This document shows positions 7,853 through 13,397 of a DNA stretch of 13,397 nt, in pieces (position 1 is the stretch's first letter; each line of letters opens with the position of its first letter). Source of the DNA: Candidatus Binatia bacterium. Its GTDB lineage: Bacteria; Desulfobacterota_B; Binatia; UBA9968. The notes under the pieces are model-generated. The model was not told where the DNA came from. It made no database searches and saw nothing but the letters and a program-made list of their open reading frames with translations. The stretch is from NCBI GenBank assembly GCA_025922795.1, contig JAICHC010000016.1:1-13397 (forward strand). Direction: 5' to 3'. The translations under genes and the position numbers were made by a program.

Positions 7853-8452
7853 TCAAGTCGTCTCCAAACCTCTATTAATCCAGAGCACCCGGGGTCCATG
7901 GGAATGAAGCTCCACCGCGCTGATCGAGGCCGGGCCGATCTCTAAGCGCAGGATTAAGTCGATGGGCGTGCCGAGCTGGTGCGCCAGCGCAAGCCGAATC
8001 GGATCGCCGTGGCTTACGAGAGCCACCGTGCCGTCCGGATGATCGGCGCAGAGCCGGGCCATCAGGCCGATGATTCTCGTCTGGACTTCGAGCAATAACT
8101 CGCCTTCGGCGATCCGCACCGAGCTGCGAAGCATATTGAAGTCACGCCACTCGGCAAGCGCACGCAGCTCTTCGTAAGTCTTGCCGGTCCAATCGCCGAA
8201 ATCGATTTCGTCCAGTGCCTCGGCGGTCTGAATTTTCAGACCGAGCACTGTGGCGACGGTTTGGGCGGTTTCGCTGGCGCGCAGTTGCGGACTCGAGTAG
8301 ATCGCGTCAATCGCTTCGCCGGCGAGGCGGCGTGCCAGGCGGGCGGCCTGTTCACGGCCGGCGGCATTCAAGGCAACCCCGGGCGTGCGCCCGGCGACTC
8401 GGTCGCCCAAACCATCAATGGCGGCGTGGCGAATCAGGAAGAATCGCGTCAT
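7853..8452 (-). CDS. Histidine phosphatase family protein (phosphoglycerate-mutase-like)
   Basis: Phosphatase of 199 aa, the usual size for single-domain members. LIRHA (6-10) holds Arg8 and the phospho-accepting His9. SSPQLRASETA (53-63) supplies Arg58, DEIDFGDWTG (81-90) supplies Glu82 as likely proton donor, and VSHGD (146-150) supplies the second His148. The second residue of the classic RHG is Ala here (RHA), which is common in relatives. ATG at 8452 overlaps the HAD stop as ATGA (8449-8452). The open frame runs upstream to 8617 but lacks family sequence. Next to a HAD phosphatase and a nucleotidyltransferase, dephosphorylation of a sugar-phosphate intermediate is plausible. The family also covers many unrelated small phosphate esters. 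Confidence 0.92.
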   Translation of the reverse strand: MTRFFLIRHAAIDGLGDRVAGRTPGVALNAAGREQAARLARRLAGEAIDAIYSSPQLRASETAQTVATVLGLKIQTAEALDEIDFGDWTGKTYEELRALAEWRDFNMLRSSVRIAEGELLLEVQTRIIGLMARLCADHPDGTVALVSHGDPIRLALAHQLGTPIDLILRLEIGPASISAVELHSHGPRVLWINRGLETT

Positions 8453-9147
8453 GCGGCGCTCCGATCGGGCAAACGCCAGGGCAGCTCGGTGAGCGAGCCG
8501 ATCGCGTCGATGCTGGCCGGCACGGGATCTTTGCCCCGGCAGAGCCAATAAGCGCGCATGCCGATATCGCGGCTCGGCAACATATCGTGATCGAGCCGGT
8601 CGCCGACATAGATGCACTGCGACGGCGCCATTCCAGCGCAGCGGCAGGCCGCCAAAAAGATTTCCCGGTCCGGTTTGGCGGCGCCGATCTCTTGCGAGAC
8701 CAGCACCAGTTCGAAAAACGCGGCGATGCCGGTTTGATCCAGCTTGCGTTTTTGCTGAGTGCTGCTGCCGTTGGAGATGATGCCGCAGCGGAAGTTTTTT
8801 AGGGCGATGAGGGCCGGCCGCACGTCATCGAATAAACGCCAACTGCGCCGATAATGGGTTTCATAACATTCAATGCAGCCGTCCGTTTCAGCGTCCGACA
8901 GAGTCCGGCCGGTTTGCGCGAACAGCTCGCGCACCCGCCGGCGTCTTTGCTCGTCCACCGAGATCGCGCCCGAGAGAAATGCCGGCGCGTGCTTTTCGCG
9001 CAGCGTGCGCCACGACGCGCAGAACTCGGTCAGGGTAAAACGATGCCCCAGCTCGGCAGAATAATGCGCCAAGAACTCGCGCGCCGCGGCCGCCTCGGCG
9101 CCGCGCTGGTCGATCAGAGTTTCATCGATGTCGAAGAAGATCATCAT
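8449..9147 (-). CDS. HAD-superfamily hydrolase, probable small-molecule phosphatase
   Basis: HAD hydrolase of 232 aa with an alpha-helical cap between motifs I and II (about residues 15-105), like the YjjG/phosphoglycolate-phosphatase group. Motif I DIDETL (6-11) provides the nucleophile Asp6 and general acid Asp8; motif II is SNGSS (125-129); motif III Lys158 is in AAKPDREIF; motif IV is GDRLDHD with Asp183 and Asp187. All catalytic residues are present. Two ATG codons (9147 and 9144) open it; the first overlaps the stop of the upstream small ORF as ATGA. Together with the histidine phosphatase it gives the operon two soluble phosphatases, consistent with sugar-phosphate processing. The substrate is not deducible. 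Confidence 0.93.
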   Translation of the reverse strand: MMIFFDIDETLIDQRGAEAAAAREFLAHYSAELGHRFTLTEFCASWRTLREKHAPAFLSGAISVDEQRRRRVRELFAQTGRTLSDAETDGCIECYETHYRRSWRLFDDVRPALIALKNFRCGIISNGSSTQQKRKLDQTGIAAFFELVLVSQEIGAAKPDREIFLAACRCAGMAPSQCIYVGDRLDHDMLPSRDIGMRAYWLCRGKDPVPASIDAIGSLTELPWRLPDRSAA

Positions 9148-9377
9148 TGTCGGATTTCATGTCTCTCCCAGCGCGGTTTGAAAGCCCGGTCCAGCGAAAG
9201 TTCGTCCGGGTCCAATTTGCTGTACTCAGGAAGAAATTCTCGCCGGCCTCGAAATCGATTTTCAGTTGACACCTGGCAGAACCTGCGCTGCAGGACGACG
9301 TAAAAAGGAGTCGACTCCCACCCGACCCACGTGGCCGCGCTCATCCGGAAGCGGCCGCTCGTCCCCTTACGACCCAT
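9144..9377 (-). CDS. Small unknown protein, 77 aa, coupled to its neighbours
   Basis: I do not recognise this protein. It begins MGRKGTSGRFRM, is rich in Arg, Phe, Trp and Glu, and ends RAFKPRWERHEIRQ. It has no clear membrane segment or signal peptide. Evidence that it is real comes from context. The ATG at 9377 has GGAGG eight bases upstream (9386-9390). It overlaps the end of the hydrolase gene by 11 bases. Its TGA overlaps the HAD start as ATGA, the same junction type as elsewhere in the operon. A GTG at 9392 is a possible longer start (82 aa). The alternative is a non-coding spacer or the remnant of a larger deleted gene. Confidence 0.5.
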   Translation of the reverse strand: MGRKGTSGRFRMSAATWVGWESTPFYVVLQRRFCQVSTENRFRGRREFLPEYSKLDPDELSLDRAFKPRWERHEIRQ

Positions 9378-10365
9378 TGCGAGCGCCTCCACGGTTTAGA
9401 TCGATGATGCCATTGGCCGGTGCGGATGCCAGCCCTGGACTCACTCCAACAAGAGTGTTGCCCGCGCGAGATTTGGCCGGCACTGCATAGCGGCGCACCA
9501 TGCGCGCGCAAAATTCGGCGTATTCCGCCAGCTCGGCAGGTGGACTCGTGTGATGCGGCGCAATCCCGCGATGCTCGGGAGTGAAACAGAACGTTAAAGT
9601 GATTTCGAAATTCTCGAGAGCGGCCATTTGACGGTCGAACCAAGCTTCGGCCCCGGGTCGAAACCAATCGGCCCAACTCAGACCAGTGCGCAAGTAACGG
9701 ACGCCGAGGCGCCGCAGCCATGCGACCGCGTCATCGAGGCGCGGATCTTCGAAATGAAACCACTGGCAAATGCCGAGCGCCGGGGTCAGCTCGGCGAACT
9801 GCTCGAGCGCCGGTTTGGGCGTGCCGTCTTCGCGCAAGATCCCCATATAGAAATGGCGGTAGTAAGACGAACCTTCGGCTTCGCGGTGGCGCGTCGTCGC
9901 TGGCCAGGCGCGGGGTAGATCGCAGAGACTATACCAGTGAATGCGCGGCGTATTGCCGAGCAAAAGCTCAGCGGTGCGCTTGAGACCCCAGGCTTGGACT
10001 TCTTCGGCTCCGAAGCTCGATACCCCGACTTCGGAAACCCAGACGGGTAAGTGGGTGACCGCGCGAATCGCGGCGAGCTTGTCCGGCCACTCATGGATTT
10101 GCCAGTGATTCCAATCGAGCGGAAAGCCGTGGACGGCGACGCAGTCGAGTAGGTCGGTCGCGCCTTTCCCTTGCATGTTCCTGATGAAATTGGGATCAAT
10201 CGGCGAAATCCCGCCGAGACACTGCAGCAAACCTGGATTTTCAGCGCGCACGGCCACAGCGGCAAGCCGGACCATTTGCGCATAGGCGCTCCAATCATGG
10301 TCAATTTCGAAATCCCAGTGCGATTTGTTGTTGGGCTCGTTCCAGAACATGACCGCTTCGATCAT
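9367..10365 (-). CDS. Glycoside-hydrolase-like protein with apparently permuted TIM barrel
   Basis: Protein of 332 aa resembling clan GH-A hydrolases (beta-xylosidase/GH39-like). VMFWNEPNNKSHWDF (5-19) contains the acid/base motif (Glu10) right at the N-terminus. VWVSEVGVSSFG (108-119) holds the candidate nucleophile Glu112, and IHWYSLCDL (142-150) looks like the last barrel strand. Sequence typical of the first strands then follows: LGVRYLRTGLSWADWFRPG (220-238), FEITLTFCFTPEHRG (253-267) and EYAEFCARMVRRYA (281-294). In ordinary enzymes that block precedes the NEP motif, so the order looks circularly permuted. ATG at 10365 overlaps the methyltransferase stop as ATGA; the open frame to 10824 upstream is antisense noise. 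No signal peptide, so cytoplasmic. The last ~38 residues look like a tail. It could trim, transfer or merely bind glycans. Confidence 0.82.
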   Translation of the reverse strand: MIEAVMFWNEPNNKSHWDFEIDHDWSAYAQMVRLAAVAVRAENPGLLQCLGGISPIDPNFIRNMQGKGATDLLDCVAVHGFPLDWNHWQIHEWPDKLAAIRAVTHLPVWVSEVGVSSFGAEEVQAWGLKRTAELLLGNTPRIHWYSLCDLPRAWPATTRHREAEGSSYYRHFYMGILREDGTPKPALEQFAELTPALGICQWFHFEDPRLDDAVAWLRRLGVRYLRTGLSWADWFRPGAEAWFDRQMAALENFEITLTFCFTPEHRGIAPHHTSPPAELAEYAEFCARMVRRYAVPAKSRAGNTLVGVSPGLASAPANGIIDLNRGGARNGS

Positions 10366-11147
10366 AGCGGCTCCTCGGGCCAATTCAGCTGGGGTGGCGG
10401 CGCTGTTCGGTCCGGCGGCGCGAGTTGGCAGACATACACTTCGGATTCGGGGTGAGTTTGAATGAGGAAACCGGCGCTGCGCAATAGCGCCTCGACACAC
10501 GCGCCATTCGGGATCCACCAGTTGGTGCGGTCTCCCGAGTAGGCGTTTTCGATGAAGTGCATGCGCGGAAACCCGGGCTTGTCGAAGATCTTCTCTTCGC
10601 TGAACGGGTAATCGGCGGCAACGGGCTCGACGTTGCTGCTGCCGCGCAGCATCGCCTGAAAAACAAAAAGGTCGCGCACCGCGTGCGCGCGAATAAGATC
10701 GAGAGCGAGCAACGGATAGCGCAGGTGGTAGAACACGCCCATGAAGAGCACCAGGTCGAAGCGCGCGTCCAGCTTGGCAATTTCGTAGACGGACAGTTTC
10801 TTGAACTCGACCTCCGAGTCGCACACTTCGGCGGCCAAACGCGCCTGTTCGAGATAGCGCTCATCCTCGTCGATGCCGACGACGCGGGCGGCGCCGCGGC
10901 GCTTCATCTCGATCGAATAAAACCCGGCATTGCAACCGATGTCGAGAACCGATCGGCCGCTTAGGTCAGGGGGCAGCGCATGCGCGAAACGGCGCCATTT
11001 CACCGACGGATAATCGCCGAGGAAATGGTCCGGCGCGGTGGCGACACCGTCCAGCTGCAAATTATGAAACCAGGGGGCAAGGGCGCGCACCCGGCGTCGT
11101 ATTTCGCTGCGCGATCGGCGCCGTACGGACTCAACCATGGGCGTCAT
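10362..11147 (-). CDS. SAM-dependent class I methyltransferase, CmoB-like (resembles TIGR04290 family)
   Basis: Methyltransferase-fold protein of 261 aa. SAM motif I is VLDIGCNAGFYS (67-78), the acidic residue after strand 2 is in GIDEDERYL (91-99), and FMGVFYHLRYPLLALDLI (135-152) strongly recalls the GVLYHxxxP segment of CmoB. The N-terminal region ALAPWFHNLQLDG (22-34) and FPRMHFIENAYSGDRTNWWI (193-212) also fit that group. From memory this resembles the TIGR04290 (Rta_06860) family, which occurs in glycosyltransferase-rich clusters; not checked. ATG at 11147 has GGGAGG seven bases upstream and overlaps the nucleotidyltransferase stop as ATGA. In this setting it more likely methylates a sugar or glycoside than a tRNA (inference). 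The C-terminal tail is Pro-rich. Confidence 0.9.
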   Translation of the reverse strand: MTPMVESVRRRSRSEIRRRVRALAPWFHNLQLDGVATAPDHFLGDYPSVKWRRFAHALPPDLSGRSVLDIGCNAGFYSIEMKRRGAARVVGIDEDERYLEQARLAAEVCDSEVEFKKLSVYEIAKLDARFDLVLFMGVFYHLRYPLLALDLIRAHAVRDLFVFQAMLRGSSNVEPVAADYPFSEEKIFDKPGFPRMHFIENAYSGDRTNWWIPNGACVEALLRSAGFLIQTHPESEVYVCQLAPPDRTAPPPQLNWPEEPL

Positions 11148-11908
11148 TTCAGCGCCTCCCGGGCAGTGCTTAGTGACCCACCCGGACGCTGGCTCAAAAC
11201 ACGCATGGCCTCGCGGTAACCAGTCAGTGTGCCGACATCAAAGTAGGCTTCACCGGCGTACACAGCACGAGCCGATCCGCCGGCACCGAGGTAGGCATTG
11301 ACCAGGGTGCCGATGTAGATGTCGCTACACTGGCGCTCCTCGCTCCACAGTCGATACAGCGAGGCGAAAGTCGCCCCCGGCATTTTGAAGGCACCCCAGA
11401 TCCAGTTCGAGCGTGCCGTGGTTTGTTTCACCTGGATTTCCCGCACTGCGCCGTGGCCGTCGGTAACCACGGCATCAAACAGTTCCGGTCGCTCGACCGG
11501 AAAGAGCAAGAACGAAAACTGGTCATCGGCGAGCGCGCGCAGAGCATTGTCGGGAAACCAAACCGTGTCCGGCAGGCCGATCACCACCGGCTCACCGTCG
11601 GGAATCAGCGGCAATGCGCGAAAAAGCGCATCACACAGCCCGGCGGGCGCCGGCTGAACGACATAAAACAGCTTAGCCGGACCGACCCCCGCACCGTAAT
11701 ACTCCAGGATGTCGAGCTTGTCAGGCGCCACGACGACGCAGATCTTGGTTACGCCGCCGAGGATCATGCGTTCGAGAATGTATTCGCTAACCGCTCGGGG
11801 CTTTTCCAAATTTCCTTCAGCCCGGCTGCCCACCGGCAGCAGCTCTTTGGAAAATGCCAACGGCTGGATACGACTACCAGCGCCGGCCGCCGGTATAATT
11901 CCCCACAT
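11144..11908 (-). CDS. Sugar-phosphate nucleotidyltransferase (RmlA/GalU-type fold)
   Basis: NTP transferase of 254 aa that should form an NDP-sugar from a sugar-1-phosphate and an NTP. GIIPAAGAGSRIQPL (3-17) is the glycine-rich nucleotide-binding loop with Arg13, followed by SKELLPVG (20-27) with Lys21. GLPDTVWF (111-118) provides a metal-binding Asp114 and YFDVGTLTGY (222-231) the second, Asp224. It lacks the C-terminal beta-helix of acyl- or acetyltransferase fusions. ATG at 11908 lies 2 bases after the stop of glycosyltransferase A, with GGAG nine bases upstream. A TTG at 11914 is possible but too close to that site. It is likely the committed donor-supply step of the operon; base and sugar specificity cannot be read reliably. 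Confidence 0.92.
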   Translation of the reverse strand: MWGIIPAAGAGSRIQPLAFSKELLPVGSRAEGNLEKPRAVSEYILERMILGGVTKICVVVAPDKLDILEYYGAGVGPAKLFYVVQPAPAGLCDALFRALPLIPDGEPVVIGLPDTVWFPDNALRALADDQFSFLLFPVERPELFDAVVTDGHGAVREIQVKQTTARSNWIWGAFKMPGATFASLYRLWSEERQCSDIYIGTLVNAYLGAGGSARAVYAGEAYFDVGTLTGYREAMRVLSQRPGGSLSTAREALK

Positions 11909-11910
11909 GT

Positions 11911-13026
11911 TCAATTCTCCGGTCCTAAGGCGGCCGGTGCGATCGCCGCTTGGGAAAATTCTCGCGGCCGGACCGCGGTCAAAATCTCTTCCAACTGCTG
12001 CGCGCGGGCCGTGGCGCTGTGCTCCGCGATGGCCCGCTCTCGCGCGCGCCGGCCGATGCGCTCGAGCTCTTCATCAGCCATGCGCAGGGCGCGGATCGTA
12101 TCATCGGTCTGTCGTGCTAACAGAATTTCGCGCTCGGGCTCAAAAAATTTTTCTAATCCCTCCCAGGCATCACTTAAAATCGGTGTGGCGCACGCCGCCG
12201 CTTCGAACAGACGGCCGGACGGGCAGTAGCCCATACGCGCCATTGCGCGGCGCGTGACGTTGAGGGTCAACCGCGAGGAAGAATAAAGCGCGGAATGGTC
12301 TGGCGGCGCGATATGTTGAACGAAGAAAAGATTGTCCGACCAAGCAAAAGTCGGCGGATACTTCGCCCCGGCGATCAGAAAACGCCGCTCAGGCATGCGC
12401 CGCGCCGGCTCGAGAAAAAGCGCATCCAAACTTTCTTGGCGATCTTCGGCATAGGTGCCGATGTACGACAGATCGGCGCGGTAGCGCTCGGCCGGACCTA
12501 CCCGGTGGTGCACCGTTGGATCGACACTGCCGTAGAGCGGCTCCACCCGGCGCGCGCCCAGGCGAGAGCGCAAATCTTCGGCGGCAGCGCCGCCGGTGTA
12601 AGTCAGCACGAGGTCGAAACCGCTGAGGCCGGCGCTCCCGATATAACTCAACGGCATGCCGTTGCTGAGGAGCTCCAGAGTCACCGGTGTGTCGAGGTCG
12701 TAAAAAACTTTCAGCGCCGAGGAGTCAAGCACCAGCTCGGATGCGCTGATGCCATCCGGGCAATACGACGTCACGACGGCAACTTCGGCGTCGGCCAGGT
12801 GATCGCGCGCCTGATCGAGGGCGTTGCGCCAGTCCGGATAAATGATCAGCCTGCCACCCGGTATCTCATCGAAGTCGCGGTGCAATGCGTAATAGGGCAC
12901 ATCGCGCTCGAAGAAAACGACGTGGTGCTTGCGCCGAGCCAAGGCCGCGCACAAGCCGCGCCACAAGGTGGCGTGACCGTTTCCCCACGAGGAACTGATG
13001 GTCAGACCGAAAATAACCAATTTCAC
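11911..13026 (-). CDS. CgeB-like GT-B glycosyltransferase A (first gene of operon)
   Basis: Predicted cytoplasmic glycosyltransferase of 371 aa. Domain landmarks: KLVIFGLTISSSWGNGHAT (2-20), VVFFERDVPYY (36-46), FYDLDTPVTLELL (108-120), SYIGTYAEDRQESL (187-200), SRLTLNVTRRAMARMGYCPS (251-270), LFEAAACATPILSDAWEG (273-290). The sequence tracks glycosyltransferase D at the far end of the operon over its whole length, so the two are paralogues. It starts with GTG at 13026, with CGGAACTC a few bases upstream as a weak ribosome site. No in-frame ATG lies near the family N-terminus, which begins immediately. As first gene it follows the 371-base repeat-containing leader. Donor and acceptor are unknown. 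The Ala/Pro-rich tail after residue ~352 is probably disordered. Confidence 0.9.
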   Translation of the reverse strand: MKLVIFGLTISSSWGNGHATLWRGLCAALARRKHHVVFFERDVPYYALHRDFDEIPGGRLIIYPDWRNALDQARDHLADAEVAVVTSYCPDGISASELVLDSSALKVFYDLDTPVTLELLSNGMPLSYIGSAGLSGFDLVLTYTGGAAAEDLRSRLGARRVEPLYGSVDPTVHHRVGPAERYRADLSYIGTYAEDRQESLDALFLEPARRMPERRFLIAGAKYPPTFAWSDNLFFVQHIAPPDHSALYSSSRLTLNVTRRAMARMGYCPSGRLFEAAACATPILSDAWEGLEKFFEPEREILLARQTDDTIRALRMADEELERIGRRARERAIAEHSATARAQQLEEILTAVRPREFSQAAIAPAALGPEN

Positions 13027-13047
13027 GGCGAGTTCCGCTATCCAATT

Positions 13048-13139
13048 TCACCACGCAGGGCCTAGCGCGGCGGAGCCGCAACCAAAGTCGCAACGGACAT
13101 CTCACCACGAAGACCTAGTGTGGCAGAGCCGCAACCAAA
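13048..13139. repeat. Two diverged copies of a ~38-base direct repeat
   Basis: Copy 1 (13048-13086) and copy 2 (13102-13139) start 54 bases apart. Both begin TCACCACG, share CCTAG in the middle and end GAGCCGCAACCAAA. They differ at a few positions and one indel. Each copy contains a small hairpin: GCGGC/GCCGC in copy 1 (13067-13079) and TGTGGC/GCCGCA in copy 2, the latter with a G-T pair in place of G-C. Pairing is therefore kept despite substitution. Only two copies and a short spacer are present, so it is not a CRISPR array. Confidence 0.7.
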
Positions 13140-13152
13140 AGAATCGGAGTAT

Positions 13153-13230
13153 CTCACGCAAAGACGCAAAGGCCGCAAAGAAAAGAAAACAATTTATCCG
13201 ACCTTGGCGTTCTTGGCGCCTTGGCGGGAG
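13153..13230. repeat. 28-base imperfect inverted repeat of the ACGCAAAG type
   Basis: The left arm at 13153-13180 starts CTCACGCAAAGACGCAAAGG. The right arm at 13203-13230, read as reverse complement, starts CTCCCGCCAAGGCGCCAAGA. By my alignment 21 of 28 positions match, with 22 bases between the arms. Similar 'CACGCAAAGACGCAAAG' elements occur as dispersed intergenic repeats in many environmental bacterial genomes (recalled, not checked). A transcript could fold into a long bulged hairpin in the operon's leader. Confidence 0.65.
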
Positions 13231-13292
13231 TAAAATCCCAACCAGGAATGTCTCATGCGTTCGAAAATTTGCGCAACCTACGAAAACTCGCA

Positions 13293-13298
13293 ATTATA
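13293..13298 (-). promoter_or_regulatory. TATAAT, candidate -10 box for the minus-strand operon
   Basis: The minus strand reads TATAAT exactly from 13298 to 13293, in an AT-rich patch. No good -35 lies 16-18 bases upstream; that position falls inside the hairpin at 13309-13336. There is no TG extension. If used, it would give a leader of about 260 bases that includes both repeat elements. Weak evidence. Confidence 0.22.
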
Positions 13299-13308
13299 GT
13301 AGTACACG

Positions 13309-13356
13309 CTTTTTCCCAGACCACGCTGGGAAAAAGAGGTTCGCCTATCGGCGAAC
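13309..13356. repeat. Two adjacent perfect hairpins
   Basis: CTTTTTCCCAG (13309-13319) pairs perfectly with CTGGGAAAAAG (13326-13336) over a 6-base loop. Two bases on, GTTCGCC (13339-13345) pairs with GGCGAAC (13350-13356) over a 4-base loop. Neither is followed by a T-run on either strand, since the A/T arms are in the reverse order of a bidirectional terminator. The pair may be a regulatory or mobile-repeat structure. Confidence 0.55.
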
Positions 13357-13397
13357 AGCCAGTTTGTAGTATATCGGATTGATGTTAACCTCCGACG

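Larger units (their letters stand above)
13027..13397. other. Non-coding leader and repeat region upstream of the operon
   Basis: This 371-base stretch to the window edge has no convincing gene. From the operon outward it holds a diverged tandem repeat (13048-13139), a 28-base imperfect inverted repeat (13153-13230), an AT-rich stretch with a TATAAT on the minus strand (13293-13298) and two tight hairpins (13309-13336, 13339-13356). The promoter of the minus-strand operon should lie here or just beyond the edge. Confidence 0.6.

Noticed and set aside
8453..8617. N-terminal extension of the histidine phosphatase frame
   Set aside because: It overlaps the HAD gene; the family begins at MTRFFLIRH, exactly at the coupled ATG at 8452.
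10366..10824. N-terminal extension of the hydrolase frame (total 485 aa)
   Set aside because: The extension is another frame of the methyltransferase gene and reads Arg-rich. The ATG at 10365 with an ATGA overlap is the natural start.
11423..12229. 268-aa plus-strand ORF opposite the nucleotidyltransferase and glycosyltransferase A
   Set aside because: It spans the antisense of two real genes and their junction, with Ser/Arg/Ala-rich translation and no domain.
12295..13065. 256-aa plus-strand ORF opposite glycosyltransferase A
   Set aside because: It is antisense to a motif-bearing GT and runs into the repeat region; no family features.
13048..13139. CRISPR-like repeat
   Set aside because: Only two diverged copies, a ~15-base spacer between them and no cas genes.
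13309..13336. Intrinsic terminator
   Set aside because: The stem is perfect but its T-run is on the 5' arm and its A-run on the 3' arm on both strands, so no U-tract follows the hairpin.
1..13397. tRNA, rRNA, IS element or integrase
   Set aside because: No cloverleaf-like sequence, rRNA motif, transposase/integrase domain or terminal repeats with target duplications were seen on either strand.

Overview
The window is about 60% GC and carries a convergent pair of transcription units. Both concern making, and probably exporting, a glycan or glycoside. Nothing fixes the taxon. The Gram-negative-style exporter, the chain of 4-base gene overlaps and the 'CACGCAAAGACGCAAAG' type intergenic repeats suggest an uncultured environmental bacterium (proteobacterial or a deep-branching soil/groundwater phylum). 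This is an inference.

Layout. Bases 1-67 may be the last codons of a plus-strand gene, followed by a perfect hairpin (91-118). An AT-rich regulatory-looking stretch (about 150-424) leads into one plus-strand gene, an MsbA-like ABC exporter (425-2332). Everything else is one long minus-strand operon read from 13026 down to 2203. In transcription order it holds: CgeB-like glycosyltransferase (GT) A; sugar-phosphate nucleotidyltransferase; CmoB-like SAM methyltransferase; a glycoside-hydrolase-like protein whose TIM-barrel halves appear swapped in order; a 77-aa unknown ORF; HAD phosphatase; histidine phosphatase; Gfo/Idh/MocA oxidoreductase; GT-B family 4 glycosyltransferase; then three more CgeB-like GTs (B, C, D). 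Seven junctions are ATGA or GTGA overlaps. The remaining four are gaps of 2 or 5 nt or an 11-nt overlap, so the whole set is probably co-transcribed and translationally coupled. Bases 13027-13397 hold a leader region with a diverged tandem repeat, a long imperfect inverted repeat and two tight hairpins.

How the genes could work together (inference). The nucleotidyltransferase activates a sugar-1-phosphate. The Gfo/Idh enzyme oxidises or epimerises a sugar. The two phosphatases remove phosphate from intermediates. Five glycosyltransferases build a chain or decorate an acceptor, and the methyltransferase caps or modifies it. The hydrolase-like protein trims or transfers sugars in the cytoplasm, since it has no signal peptide. 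The exporter facing the operon tail to tail could release the product. No polyprenyl-phosphate sugar transferase, Wzx flippase, Wzy polymerase or LPS ligase is present. That argues against a standard O-antigen or capsule locus and for a small glycoside or short oligosaccharide finished inside the cell.

Most notable points: the four-paralogue CgeB-like set in one operon with a methyltransferase and hydrolase, the apparently circularly permuted hydrolase, the 130-bp overlap of the two convergent genes, the small coupled ORF, and the inverted-repeat operator candidate before the exporter.
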